Of a stretch of DNA of 64,000 bases, positions 53,556 through 62,163 are shown piece by piece (position 1 is the first letter of the stretch; each line of letters opens with the position of its first letter). The notes under the pieces were generated by a model. The model had not been told where the DNA came from. It did no database searches and saw only the letters and a program-made list of their open reading frames with translations. A program made the translations under genes and the position numbers. Location of the stretch: positions 526,624 through 590,623 of the forward strand of contig NZ_KQ948427.1 of NCBI RefSeq assembly GCF_001514065.1, in the 5' to 3' direction. The DNA comes from Streptomyces antibioticus (GTDB taxonomy: Bacteria > Actinomycetota > Actinomycetes > Streptomycetales > Streptomycetaceae).

Positions 53556-54179
53556 GTGCACATCGCCATCCTCACCTTCGAGGGCTACAACGAGCTCGAC
53601 TCCCTGATCGCCCTCGGGGTGCTCAACCGCGTGAAGAGCGACGGCTGGCGCGTCACCATCGCCACCCCGAGCCCGAAGGTGACGTCCATGAACGGCGTGA
53701 CCATCGAACAGATGTCGACGCTGGAGGAGGCGTGCGCCGCCGACGCCGTCATCGTCGGCAGCGGCATCGCCACCCGCGAGGTCGTCGAGGACGAGGCGAT
53801 CATGAGCGTGCTGCGCGGCCTGGACCCCGCGCGGCAGCTCATCGCGGCCCAGTGCTCCGGCGCGCTCGTCCTGGCCAGGCTCGGCCTGCTCCACTCCATC
53901 CCGGCCTGCACCGACCTCACCACCAAGCCCTGGGTCGTCGCCGCCGGCGTCGAGGTGCTCAACCAGCCGTTCTTCGCCCAGGGCAACATCGCCACGGCCG
54001 GCGGCTGCCTCGCCTCGCCCTACCTCGCCGCCTGGATCATCGCCCGCCTCGAAGGCCAAGGCGCCGCGGACAGCGCGCTGCACTACGTCGCCCCGGTCGG
54101 CGAGAAGGAGGAGTACGTCGTGCGCGCCCGGCGCAACATCACCCCGTACCTGCCGGCCCCCGCGACGGCGACGGCCTGA
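53556..54179 (+). CDS. DJ-1/PfpI-family protein
   Basis: 207 residues. The glutamine-amidotransferase-like fold shows IAILTFEGYNELD at the start and the nucleophile elbow AAQCSGALVLA with Cys100, then a His-less third position, so it is close to the isonitrile-hydratase/PfpI side of the family. Possible substrates include isonitriles or glyoxal-type compounds; none can be named. Start is GTG 53556 with GGAAGGA ending eight bases upstream. It is divergent from a MocR regulator that probably controls it. Confidence 0.85.
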   Translation: MHIAILTFEGYNELDSLIALGVLNRVKSDGWRVTIATPSPKVTSMNGVTIEQMSTLEEACAADAVIVGSGIATREVVEDEAIMSVLRGLDPARQLIAAQCSGALVLARLGLLHSIPACTDLTTKPWVVAAGVEVLNQPFFAQGNIATAGGCLASPYLAAWIIARLEGQGAADSALHYVAPVGEKEEYVVRARRNITPYLPAPATATA

Positions 54180-54313
54180 GGCATCGGGCTGCCTGGCCCC
54201 TCCCCCTCAACTGGCCTTTTCCACCGCGACTTCCGTGAGGCGGAAGCCGTGTTGCGCCCCCACGACGGCCTTCCCGACGATGACACCGTCACCGACAGAC
54301 GGGAGCCGCAACG

Positions 54314-55387
54314 ATGCCGCACACCACCGCCTTCGCCCGCAACCAGTGGTACGTCGCCGCCTACAGCCATGAGGTGGGGCGCGAGGAACTGCTGGGCCGC
54401 ACGATCCTCGGTGAACCGCTCGTCTTCTACCGCACGGAGGAGGAGGGGACGCCCGTCGCACTCGCCGACCGGTGCGTGCACCGCCGGTACCCGCTGCACG
54501 AGAAGCCCAGCCGGCTCGACGGCGACCGACTCGTGTGCGGGTACCACGGGTTCACGTACGACACGAGCGGCACCTGTGTGTACGTGCCGGGGCAGAAGCG
54601 TGTCCCGCGCACGGCCCGCGTGGCCTCCTACCCGATCGTGGAGCAGGACTCGCTGATCTGGGTGTGGATCGGCGACCCGGCGCTCGCCGACGCCGGCACC
54701 GTCCCGCGGGCCCGGCACCTCGACTCCCCCGGCTGGGTCACCGTGCGCGGCATGGAGCCCATCGACGCCGACTACGGCCTCCTCGTCGACAACCTCCTCG
54801 ACCTCTCCCACGAGACGTATCTGCACGGCGGCTACATCGGCACCCCGGAGGTCGCCGAGACGCCGATCACGACGGAGGTCGACGAGGGCGCGGGCATCGT
54901 GCGGGTGAGCCGGCACATGGACGATGCCGACTGCCCGCCGTTCTACGCCAAGTCCACCGGGATATCGGGGCGGATCACGCGCTGGCAGGACATCGAGTAC
55001 CACGCGCCCTGCCTCTATCTGCTGCACAGCCGGGTCGCGCCGGTCGGTGTGGTGCCCGAGGCGGACGGCAGCGACCCGGGCGGCTTCCACACCGAGATCA
55101 CCTACGCCATCACCCCGTCCGAGGACGGCAAGGTGTACGACTTCTGGGCGGTCTCGCGGGACTGGGCGACGGACGACGCCGAGGTCACCGAGTTCCTGCG
55201 GGGCAACAACCACACCGTCGTCATGCAGGACGTCGACGCCCTCAACCTGCTCCAGAAGACGCTCGGTTCGGAGCGTACGGGGTACCAGGAACTCAGCATC
55301 AACATCGACACCGGCGGCCTCGCCGCCCGCCGTATCCTCGCCCGGCTGGTCGAGGAGGGCGACAAGCCCGTGGAGAAGGTCCTGTGA
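54314..55387 (+). CDS. vanA: Rieske oxygenase, vanillate O-demethylase oxygenase subunit
   Basis: 357 residues. The Rieske 2Fe-2S ligands are Cys54/His56 (CVHRRYPLH) and Cys75/His78 (CGYHGF). The mononuclear iron site is in DNLLDLSHETYLHGG (His, His, plus a later Asp in MQDVDALNLLQK). The layout matches vanillate monooxygenase VanA, which releases formaldehyde and gives protocatechuate. Start is ATG 54314 with a GGGAGCC site. Followed by a small gene and the reductase vanB in an overlapping operon. Product would feed PcaHG, whose genes lie 17 kb away. Confidence 0.92.
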   Translation: MPHTTAFARNQWYVAAYSHEVGREELLGRTILGEPLVFYRTEEEGTPVALADRCVHRRYPLHEKPSRLDGDRLVCGYHGFTYDTSGTCVYVPGQKRVPRTARVASYPIVEQDSLIWVWIGDPALADAGTVPRARHLDSPGWVTVRGMEPIDADYGLLVDNLLDLSHETYLHGGYIGTPEVAETPITTEVDEGAGIVRVSRHMDDADCPPFYAKSTGISGRITRWQDIEYHAPCLYLLHSRVAPVGVVPEADGSDPGGFHTEITYAITPSEDGKVYDFWAVSRDWATDDAEVTEFLRGNNHTVVMQDVDALNLLQKTLGSERTGYQELSINIDTGGLAARRILARLVEEGDKPVEKVL

Positions 55388-55554
55388 GCAGCACCCCGAC
55401 CGGCGAGATCTACCGCATCGACTGGCTGCCGGGCACCGACATCCTGCACGGCACCTGTCACTGCGGCCGCGAGCACACCGCACAGGACCCGATCGAGATG
55501 TGGGAGTGGATGCTGGCCCACCCGCAGGGACACGAGGTGGCAGCCGATGACTGA
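55384..55554 (+). CDS. Small protein between vanA and vanB, 56 residues
   Basis: Starts at GTG 55384 overlapping the vanA stop (GTGA) and ends by overlapping the vanB start by 8 bp. The sequence has a short metal-binding-looking knot, GTCHCGREH (Cys25, His26, Cys27, His31), and an acidic tail with EMWEWMLAHPQGH. It is tightly embedded in the operon, so it is probably real and tied to the demethylase, for instance as an accessory or metal-handling factor. I do not recognise a named family. Confidence 0.7.
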   Translation: MSSTPTGEIYRIDWLPGTDILHGTCHCGREHTAQDPIEMWEWMLAHPQGHEVAADD

Positions 55555-56485
55555 CGTGTACGAGGCTGAACTCGTCGTCGACGGAAGGGAGTTCGCCGCC
55601 GACGGCGTGCTCGCCCTCGCCCTGCGCCACCCGCTCGGCGAACCGCTCCCGGCCTGGGAGCCCGGCGCCCATGTCGACGTCGTGCTCGGTCCCGGCCTGG
55701 AGCGCCAGTACTCCCTGTGCGGTGACCCGTCCGACCGCACCAACTGGCGGATAGCCGTGCTGCGCGAGCCGGACGGGCGCGGTGGATCGGCCCATGTGCA
55801 CGAGCAGTTGGGACAGGGCGACAAGGTCCGCGTACGCGGGCCGCGCAACCACTTCACCCTCAAGGCCGCCCCCCGCTACCGGTTCATCGCGGGCGGCATC
55901 GGCATCACCCCGATCCTGCCGATGCTGGCGGCGGCGGAAGCGGCGGGGGCGGAATGGACGCTGCTCTACGGCGGGCGGACGCGGCAATCCATGGCGTTCA
56001 CAAAGGAGTTGAGCCGTTACGGCGATCGCGTCACCGTCGCTCCCCAGGACGAGTCCGGTCTCCTCGACCTCGCCTCGGTGCTCGACGGAGTCCCCGAGGA
56101 CACGCTCGTCTACTGCTGCGGGCCCGGGCCGCTCCTGGACGCCGTGCAGGCGCGCTGCCCGGCCGGGCTGCTGCACCTGGAGCGGTTCACGCCGAAGGAG
56201 CAGGAGACCGGTGAGAACACCGAGTTCGAGGTCGAGCTGGCGCGCAGCGGTGCGACGGTGACCGTGCCGGCGGACGTCTCCGTGCTCGACGCCGTGCGCG
56301 CCGCCGGTGTGGAGGTGCTGTACTCCTGCACCGAGGGCACCTGCGGGACGTGCGAGACCGACGTTCTGGACGGCACCCCGGACCACCGGGACTCGGTGCT
56401 CACGGACGAGGAGCAGGAGGCCGGGGAGACGATGATGATCTGTGTGTCCCGGTGCAGGGGGCGCAGGCTCGTCCTCGACCTGTGA
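55547..56485 (+). CDS. vanB: Vanillate O-demethylase reductase subunit
   Basis: 312 residues. A phthalate-dioxygenase-reductase-like protein: flavin domain (RQYSLCGDPSD), NAD domain (FIAGGIGITPILPML, VYCCGPGPLLDAV) and a C-terminal plant-type 2Fe-2S ferredoxin (LYSCTEGTCGTCETDVL, with the last Cys in MICVSRCRG). It passes electrons from NAD(P)H to the Rieske oxygenase VanA. Start is ATG 55547. The operon continues 121 bp later with an ABC importer, after two palindromes. Confidence 0.93.
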   Translation: MTDVYEAELVVDGREFAADGVLALALRHPLGEPLPAWEPGAHVDVVLGPGLERQYSLCGDPSDRTNWRIAVLREPDGRGGSAHVHEQLGQGDKVRVRGPRNHFTLKAAPRYRFIAGGIGITPILPMLAAAEAAGAEWTLLYGGRTRQSMAFTKELSRYGDRVTVAPQDESGLLDLASVLDGVPEDTLVYCCGPGPLLDAVQARCPAGLLHLERFTPKEQETGENTEFEVELARSGATVTVPADVSVLDAVRAAGVEVLYSCTEGTCGTCETDVLDGTPDHRDSVLTDEEQEAGETMMICVSRCRGRRLVLDL

Positions 56486-56541
56486 CCGTGCGCAGGTCCG
56501 GGCGCGACCAGGCCCGGACTTGGGTGTGGCTCTCCTTTCGC

Positions 56542-56570
56542 GTAGTGCACTACTGTGCGCCATGCGCACA
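56542..56570. promoter_or_regulatory. Two adjacent palindromes upstream of the ABC importer
   Basis: GTAGTGCACTAC (56542-56553) is a perfect 12-bp palindrome. It is followed directly by TGTGCGC-CAT-GCGCACA (56554-56570), a 7-bp inverted repeat. They lie between vanB and the substrate-binding gene and could bind a dimeric regulator of the importer. No regulator gene is adjacent. Confidence 0.5.
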
Positions 56571-56606
56571 ACCTGTCGGAACAACGACGTCTGCACAGGA
56601 GGAGCC

Positions 56607-57575
56607 ATGCGTCGTCTGCCCGCCGCGGTCGCGGTCGGAGCATTACTGGTCACCGTGACGGCCTGTGGCTCGTCCGACGGGTCGGGATCGTCGGACGGTT
56701 CGTCATCCGGCGGCACCACGAAAGTTAAGGTCGGGGTCATCCCGATCGTCGATGTCGCGCCGCTGTATCTGGGCCAGAAGAAGGGCTTCTTCAAGAAGCA
56801 GGGCCTGGAGCTGGAGATGACCCTCGCGCAGGGCGGCGCGGCGATCGTGCCCGGCGTGGCCAGCGGGCAGTTCTCGTTCGGCTTCTCCAACTCGACCTCG
56901 CTGATGGTCGCCCAGTCCAACAACGTGCCCGTGAAGGTCGTCACCAACGGGATCGCCTCAACGGGCGTGCAGGGCAAGGACTTCGGCGCACTCGTCGTCA
57001 AGGGCGACAGCTCGCTCAAGTCGGCGGACCAGCTGGAGGGCAAGAAGGTCGCGATCAACACCCTCAAGAACATCAACGAGACCGCCGTGCGCGAGTCGGT
57101 GCGCAAGGCGGGCGGCGACCCGGACAAGGTCAGGTTCGTCGAGCTCGCCTTCGACCAGATGCCGGCCGCGCTCGACGGCGGGCAGATCGACGCGGCGATG
57201 GTCGTCGAACCGGCGCTGGCCACGGTGAAGAGCCAGGGCGGCCGGGAGATCGCCTCGCCGCTGGTCGACGTCGCCCCGAACCTGACCGTGGCGATGTACT
57301 TCACCTCCACCTCGTACGCGTCCCAACACCCGGACGTCGTCAAGAAGTTCAAGGCGGCCGCCGCCGAGTCGCTCGCCTACGCCGACGCCCACCCCGACGA
57401 GGCCCGCGCGGTCGTGACGACGTACACGAAGATCCCGGCGGCCGTGCTGGCGAAGGTGACCCTGCCCGCCTGGCCCGCCGAACCGGACCGCGCCTCGCTG
57501 GACGCGCTGGAGAAGCTCGGCCAGGACGACGGTCTCTTCAAGACGGCCCCCGACCTGGACAAGCTGCTGCCGTGA
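56607..57575 (+). CDS. ABC importer substrate-binding lipoprotein (NMT1/SsuA/TauA type)
   Basis: 322 residues. Signal peptide with lipobox TAC (TVTACGSS), a Ser/Gly linker, then a solute-binding fold of the NMT1/THI5-SsuA-NrtA class (VKVGVIPIVDVAPLYLGQKKGFFKKQGLELEM cut here: starts about residue 38; GKKVAINTLKN; FDQMPAALDGGQIDAAMVVEP). Such proteins bind small oxidised or aromatic compounds. Start is ATG 56607 with AGGAGG. It is followed without gaps by two permeases and an ATPase. In this context vanillate or another aromatic acid is a plausible cargo, not proven. Confidence 0.9.
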   Translation: MRRLPAAVAVGALLVTVTACGSSDGSGSSDGSSSGGTTKVKVGVIPIVDVAPLYLGQKKGFFKKQGLELEMTLAQGGAAIVPGVASGQFSFGFSNSTSLMVAQSNNVPVKVVTNGIASTGVQGKDFGALVVKGDSSLKSADQLEGKKVAINTLKNINETAVRESVRKAGGDPDKVRFVELAFDQMPAALDGGQIDAAMVVEPALATVKSQGGREIASPLVDVAPNLTVAMYFTSTSYASQHPDVVKKFKAAAAESLAYADAHPDEARAVVTTYTKIPAAVLAKVTLPAWPAEPDRASLDALEKLGQDDGLFKTAPDLDKLLP

Positions 57576-58345
57576 AGGGGCTGAACCTCGCACTCGGTGC
57601 GGCCGGGCTCGCGGTCTTCCTCGCGCTGGGCGAGGTGGTGCCGCGGCTCGGCCTGGTCGAAGAGGCCTACTTCCCGCCCACCAGCCGGATCGCGGACGCG
57701 CTGGCCGACGAACTCTCCGACGGCACCTTCTGGACGGCCCTCGGCGACACCCTCACCGGCTGGGGGCTGGGCCTGCTGATCGCGTCGACCGCCGGCATCG
57801 TGGCGGGCGTCGTCATCTCGGTGGTCCCGTACCTGCGGGACGCCACCGCCTCCACCATCGAGTTCCTGCGCCCCATCCCGTCGGTCGCGCTGATCCCGCT
57901 CGCGGTCCTGCTGTACGGCACCGAACTGAGGTCGGTGCTCCTCCTCGTCGTGTACGCCTCCTTCTGGCAGGTGCTGATCCAGGTCCTGTACGGCGTCCAG
58001 GACCTCGACCCGGTCGCCGAGGAGACGGCACGGTCGTACGGTCTCGGCACCTGGGCCCGCATCCGCCATGTGCTGTGGCCGACCGCACTGCCGTACGTCA
58101 TGACCGGCGTGCGGCTCGCGGCGGCCGTCGCGCTGATCCTCGCCGTGACCGCCGAACTCGTCATCGGCGCACCGGGGTTGGGGCAGCGGATCGCGGTCGC
58201 GCAGAACTCGCAGGCGGTACCCGAGATGTACGCTCTCGTCGTGGTCACCGGCCTGCTGGGCCTGCTCATCAACGTGGGTGCCCGCACGGTGGAGCGGCGG
58301 GCGCTGGCCTGGCACCAGTCGGTGCGCGGGGAGGTGGCGGTGTGA
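57572..58345 (+). CDS. ABC importer permease (first copy)
   Basis: 257 residues with about six helices and the EAA-type loop (EFLRPIPSVALIPLAVLLYG, ETARSYGLGTWARIRHVLWPTALPYVMTG, given as region 116-180). The family is the SsuC/TauC type. Start GTG 57572 overlaps the binding-protein stop by 4 bp. Its stop overlaps the second permease's GTG by 4 bp. Two distinct permeases mean a heterodimeric channel. Confidence 0.92.
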   Translation: MKGLNLALGAAGLAVFLALGEVVPRLGLVEEAYFPPTSRIADALADELSDGTFWTALGDTLTGWGLGLLIASTAGIVAGVVISVVPYLRDATASTIEFLRPIPSVALIPLAVLLYGTELRSVLLLVVYASFWQVLIQVLYGVQDLDPVAEETARSYGLGTWARIRHVLWPTALPYVMTGVRLAAAVALILAVTAELVIGAPGLGQRIAVAQNSQAVPEMYALVVVTGLLGLLINVGARTVERRALAWHQSVRGEVAV

Positions 58346-59121
58346 GGCGCGTCCTGCTGCGGGTCTTCTTCGTGCTCGCGCTGCCCGTGCTCCTGGTCGG
58401 CGTCTGGTGGCTGGCCTCGGACGACAGCACCAATGTGTTCTGGCCGCCGCTGCGGACCACCCTGAAGACCTTCCCGGACGTCTGGACGGCCGACCGTCTC
58501 CAGGACGACGTCCTGCCCAGTCTGCTGCGCCTGACCGCCGGTTACGCCTGCGCCGCGGTCGCGGGAGTCGCGATCGGCACGGTCATCGGCTCGTACCGGA
58601 AGGTGCGGGCGTTCTGCGAACCGGTGCTGGAGTTTTTGCGGGCGGTGCCGCCTCCCGTACTGGTGCCGGTCATCATGCTGTTCGCCGGCATCGGCGACAC
58701 CATGAAGATCGCCGTGATCGCGAGCGGCTGCGTCTGGCCGATCCTCCTCAACACCGTGGAGGGCGTACGGGCGGTGGACCCGGTGATGGCGGAGACGGCG
58801 AAGTCGTACGGCATCTCCGGCGTCGCCCGTCTCAAGGACGTGGTGCTGCGCTCGGCGAGCCCGCAGATCTTCGCGGGGCTCCGGCAGGCGCTGTCGATCG
58901 GCATCATCCTGATGGTCATCAGCGAGATGTTCGCCGCCAGCAACGGCATCGGCTTCACGGTCGTGCAGTTCCAACGCAGTTTCGCGATCCCCGGCATGTG
59001 GACCGGCATCCTGGTCCTCGGGCTGCTCGGATTCCTCCTCTCCATGGTCTTCCAGGTGGTCGAGCGGCGGGTGCTCGGCTGGTACCACGGTCTGCGGGCC
59101 TCGGCCCGGCGGTCGCCGTGA
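58342..59121 (+). CDS. ABC importer permease (second copy)
   Basis: 259 residues, same family as the preceding gene but clearly diverged (LEFLRAVPPPVLVPVIMLF; ETAKSYGISGVARLKDVVLR cytoplasmic loop). About six helices. Start is GTG 58342, with GTGA overlap, so translation is coupled to the first permease. The stop is at the start region of the ATPase gene. Confidence 0.92.
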   Translation: MRRVLLRVFFVLALPVLLVGVWWLASDDSTNVFWPPLRTTLKTFPDVWTADRLQDDVLPSLLRLTAGYACAAVAGVAIGTVIGSYRKVRAFCEPVLEFLRAVPPPVLVPVIMLFAGIGDTMKIAVIASGCVWPILLNTVEGVRAVDPVMAETAKSYGISGVARLKDVVLRSASPQIFAGLRQALSIGIILMVISEMFAASNGIGFTVVQFQRSFAIPGMWTGILVLGLLGFLLSMVFQVVERRVLGWYHGLRASARRSP

Positions 59122-59141
59122 CCCTCACGAAAGGGCGGTCC

Positions 59142-59954
59142 ATGCACGCACTGGTCGTATCCGGCCTGCGGAAGGTCTACGAGGGGTCAGGGCGCCGGGT
59201 GGAGGCGGTCCGCGACCTCACCTTCACCGTCGAGGCGGGCGAACTCGTCTGTCTCGTCGGCCCGTCGGGCTGCGGCAAGACGACCCTGCTGAAGTGCATG
59301 GGCGGCCTGCTCACCCCGACCGGCGGCGAAGTGCGGCTGGCCGGGGAGAAGGTGAGCGGCCCGCCGCCCGGGATGGCGTTCGTCTTCCAGGAGTACGGCC
59401 GCAGCCTGTTCCCGTGGATGCGGGTCGGCGAGAACGTGGAACTCCCGCTGAAGCAGAAGGGCTTGAGCAAGGCGCGCCGCCGGGAGCTGGTCTCCGACGC
59501 ACTGGAGTCGGTCGGGCTCGCGGACGCCGCCGGGGCGTACCCCTGGCAGCTCTCGGGCGGTATGCAGCAGCGGGTCGCGATCGCCCGGGCGCTGGCGTAC
59601 GAGCCCCAAGTGCTGCTGATGGACGAGCCGTTCGCGGCCGTGGACGCCCAGACCCGGGCGGATCTGGAGGATCTCGTACGGGGGCTGTGGCGGGAGCGCG
59701 GGATCACGATCCTGTTCGTCACCCATGACATCGACGAGGCCGTGTATCTGGGCCAGCGGGTGATCGTGCTCTCCGCCTCCCCCACCGTCGTTCAGGAGCA
59801 GCTCAAGGTCGATCTGCCGGACGAGCGCGATCAGTTGCACACCCGGGTGGCCCCGCGCTTCGCCGAGCTGCGGACCCATGTGTACGAGCAGATCCAGTCG
59901 GCGAAGCGCGGGACACCGTCCCTGACTAAGACAGATACGCCTCCACCTCACTGA
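59142..59954 (+). CDS. ABC importer ATP-binding protein
   Basis: 270 residues. Walker A GPSGCGKTT (about 38-46), Q-loop FQEYGRSLFPW, signature LSGGMQQR, Walker B LLMDEPFAAVD and H-loop THDIDEAV all present. Of the SsuB/TauB type. Start is ATG 59142 with GGGCGG upstream; a GTG at 59118 overlapping the permease stop is an alternative. The 3' end overlaps the convergent GH87-like gene by 29 bp. No sign that the operon continues further. Confidence 0.94.
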   Translation: MHALVVSGLRKVYEGSGRRVEAVRDLTFTVEAGELVCLVGPSGCGKTTLLKCMGGLLTPTGGEVRLAGEKVSGPPPGMAFVFQEYGRSLFPWMRVGENVELPLKQKGLSKARRRELVSDALESVGLADAAGAYPWQLSGGMQQRVAIARALAYEPQVLLMDEPFAAVDAQTRADLEDLVRGLWRERGITILFVTHDIDEAVYLGQRVIVLSASPTVVQEQLKVDLPDERDQLHTRVAPRFAELRTHVYEQIQSAKRGTPSLTKTDTPPPH

Positions 59955-62097
59955 ACTGGCCTGCGGGCCAGCCGGTGTTGGCGCTCACGGACAGGCGCAG
60001 ATAGCGGAGATTCGTCCCGCTGGGCAGGGTGACCGTGGCGGAGTTGCCGGTGGCCGGGTCGAAGCGGTAGCCGGTCGCGCCGACGACCGTGGCGTAAGCA
60101 GAGCCGTCGGTGCTGCCCAGCACGGTGATGGTCTGCGTGCGCGCGCCCCAGGCCGCGGACGGCGGCAGCTTCAGCACGAGGCGCCGGACCGCCTGCGCCG
60201 ATCCGAGGTCGACGGTCCAGGACTGCGGGAAGGCGTTGTTGGTCGACTCCCAGTAGCTGTTCGCGTCGCCGTCGACCGCCTTGCCGGGCGTGTAGACGTC
60301 CTGGGAGCCGGTCGCGGTGGCCGGACGTCCCTTGGCGAGGTTGCGGGCCGGGTCCGGGTCCGGGTTGCCCTGCCCGGGCTGCGGCCAGGTCGAGCAGTCG
60401 GACCAGGTGCTGCTCCAGCCGGAGTTGCCGCCGCCGTCGGTGAGCACGAAGGTGCCGGAGCTCGCCGGGTAGGGGCAGTTGTAGACACCGGCCGAACCGA
60501 CCGAGGTCGCCGTGACGTTGCGGAAGGTGGCGGCGCCCTGGGCCTCCGCCTGGACGACGACCGTACCCGTGTTGCGGACGGTCGCGCCGTCGACGGTGAC
60601 GTTGCGGACCGGGTATCCCTGTCCGCCTCCGGAGACGAACTCGAAGGCGCTGTACGGGCTGTCGGTGATGGTGGTGTTGGTGATGTTGACGGTGGCGTTG
60701 ACGGCGCTGTCGTAGGAGTCGACGCGCAGGGCGCCCATGGGGTGGTTCCAGTTGGGGTTCATCGCGCCGGTGCGGACGAGGGTGTTGCCGTCGACCGTGA
60801 TGGTGCCCGCGAGGGGCGAGAAGGGGTCGAGGAACTTCTGGTTGGAGATCGCGATGCCGCTGCCGAGGGCGTTGGTGTCGGAGATCAGGTTGTTCTTCAC
60901 GGCGATGTCGGTGCCGCCGTAGACCGCGATGCCGTTGGCCAGGTTGGGCTGGCTGATGGTGTTGTTCTCGAAGCTGCTGTTGGTGTCCGGGGCGTACAGG
61001 GACCACATGGCGAGCGCGTCGTCGCCCTGGTTGCGCAGGAAGTTGTTGCGGACGCGGACCCCGCGGGCGTTGCCGTTGAGGTTGAGGCCGTCGGCGGTGG
61101 TGTCGAGGATGCGGTTGTTCTCGACGACGAGGTTGTCGTTGTTGCCCATCAGCCAGAGGCCGACCTTGAGGTGTTGGAGCCACATCCCGGAGACCGAACT
61201 GCCCGGGCCCAGAGCCCCGTTGACGAAGTTGTCCGGGTTGGAGTCGACGCGTTCGGTGACCTCGCCGATGACCGCGAAGTCCTTGATGTGGACGCCGCCG
61301 GACGAGCTGGACTGGTCGATGAAGCGGGAGGTGTGCACGACGGTGTGCCAGCTTCCGGCCCCTTGCAGGGTCACGTTCTGCACCCCGCTCAGCGAGGACG
61401 TCAGCCTGTAGTCGCCGGGCGGAATCCACACCACTCCGCCTTGCGCGGCGGAGATGGCGTCCCGGAAGGCCTGCGTGGAGTCGCCGTTGCCGCTGGGGTC
61501 GGCGCCCTTGGAGGTGACGGAGACGGACCCGGCGGGCTGCGTGGCAGCGGCGGCGACCTGCTCGAAGTCGGCGACGTCCACGGTGACCTGGGTGCCGGTC
61601 GCCTGGAAGGCGACCTTGTCGCCGGCCTGGACGTTCTGGCCGAGGAGCAGACGGGCGTTGTCGAAGAAGTGGTGCTGTTTGGCGCCGGGAATCCAACTCG
61701 TGTCGATGTACGAGTACTTGGAGGTGACGGGCAGCGTCCTGGCGAGCTTGGTGCCGTTGACGTACACGTCGAGCGAGCCGGACTGACCGTCGGGGACGCT
61801 GTAGGCGAGGTTCACGGCGTTGGCCGCGCGCGGCACGGTGAACTCGACGCGCTGGCCGGAGGTCAGTCGTACCGCCTGCCGCCCGGACGCCTCGGAGGCG
61901 AGGGTGCCCTGCGTGTAGTCGGGGCCGATCTTCGCGCCGGTGGTCGTCGCGGACTCCGCCTCGACCGAGGTGAAGGGGAGGGTGGCGCCCGAGGCCGCGT
62001 GGGCGGTGGGGGTGATGGCGGTGAGGAGGCCGGCGGAGAGGGCGACGACCATGGCAGCCGAAGCCTTGGATGACATGCTCCTGACAGATCTCTGCAT
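59926..62097 (-). CDS. Secreted GH87-like alpha-1,3-glucanase/mycodextranase
   Basis: 723 residues. Signal peptide (MVVALSAGLLTAITPTAHA, ends near 35); an N-terminal carbohydrate-binding beta-sandwich of CBM35 type (about 38-180, FTSVEAESATTTGAKIG); a right-handed beta-helix (about 195-560) beginning VTSKGADPSGNGDSTQAF with acidic pairs in TTADGLNLNG and NQGDDALAMWS that fit GH87 catalysis; a C-terminal F5/8 (CBM32-type) domain (about 590-723, ATGSQDVYTPGKAVDGD). It would cut alpha-1,3-glucan outside the cell. Start is ATG 62097. It is 56 bp upstream-adjacent to the GH13 gene on the same strand. Confidence 0.88.
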   Translation of the reverse strand: MQRSVRSMSSKASAAMVVALSAGLLTAITPTAHAASGATLPFTSVEAESATTTGAKIGPDYTQGTLASEASGRQAVRLTSGQRVEFTVPRAANAVNLAYSVPDGQSGSLDVYVNGTKLARTLPVTSKYSYIDTSWIPGAKQHHFFDNARLLLGQNVQAGDKVAFQATGTQVTVDVADFEQVAAAATQPAGSVSVTSKGADPSGNGDSTQAFRDAISAAQGGVVWIPPGDYRLTSSLSGVQNVTLQGAGSWHTVVHTSRFIDQSSSSGGVHIKDFAVIGEVTERVDSNPDNFVNGALGPGSSVSGMWLQHLKVGLWLMGNNDNLVVENNRILDTTADGLNLNGNARGVRVRNNFLRNQGDDALAMWSLYAPDTNSSFENNTISQPNLANGIAVYGGTDIAVKNNLISDTNALGSGIAISNQKFLDPFSPLAGTITVDGNTLVRTGAMNPNWNHPMGALRVDSYDSAVNATVNITNTTITDSPYSAFEFVSGGGQGYPVRNVTVDGATVRNTGTVVVQAEAQGAATFRNVTATSVGSAGVYNCPYPASSGTFVLTDGGGNSGWSSTWSDCSTWPQPGQGNPDPDPARNLAKGRPATATGSQDVYTPGKAVDGDANSYWESTNNAFPQSWTVDLGSAQAVRRLVLKLPPSAAWGARTQTITVLGSTDGSAYATVVGATGYRFDPATGNSATVTLPSGTNLRYLRLSVSANTGWPAGQFSEVEAYLS

Positions 62098-62123
62098 GTG
62101 CTGATCCCTTCTCGGTGGGGGTG

Positions 62124-62163
62124 CGGGTTCAGGCTTGGTCGATGGGGCGGGGTTCAGGCTCGG
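62124..62163. repeat. Short duplication at the GH13 gene end
   Basis: GGGTTCAGGCTTGG (62125-62138) and GGGTTCAGGCTCGG (62150-62163) are near-identical direct repeats about 25 bp apart. The downstream copy contains the stop codon of the GH13 gene (complement of 62154-62156). Confidence 0.55.

Noticed and set aside
54083-57352. A minus-strand open frame of over 1000 codons opposite vanA, vanB and the binding-protein gene
   Set aside because: It mirrors the third-position GC of the plus-strand genes, which have clear domains. Its translation is low-complexity and Arg/Val/Ala-rich with no recognisable motif.
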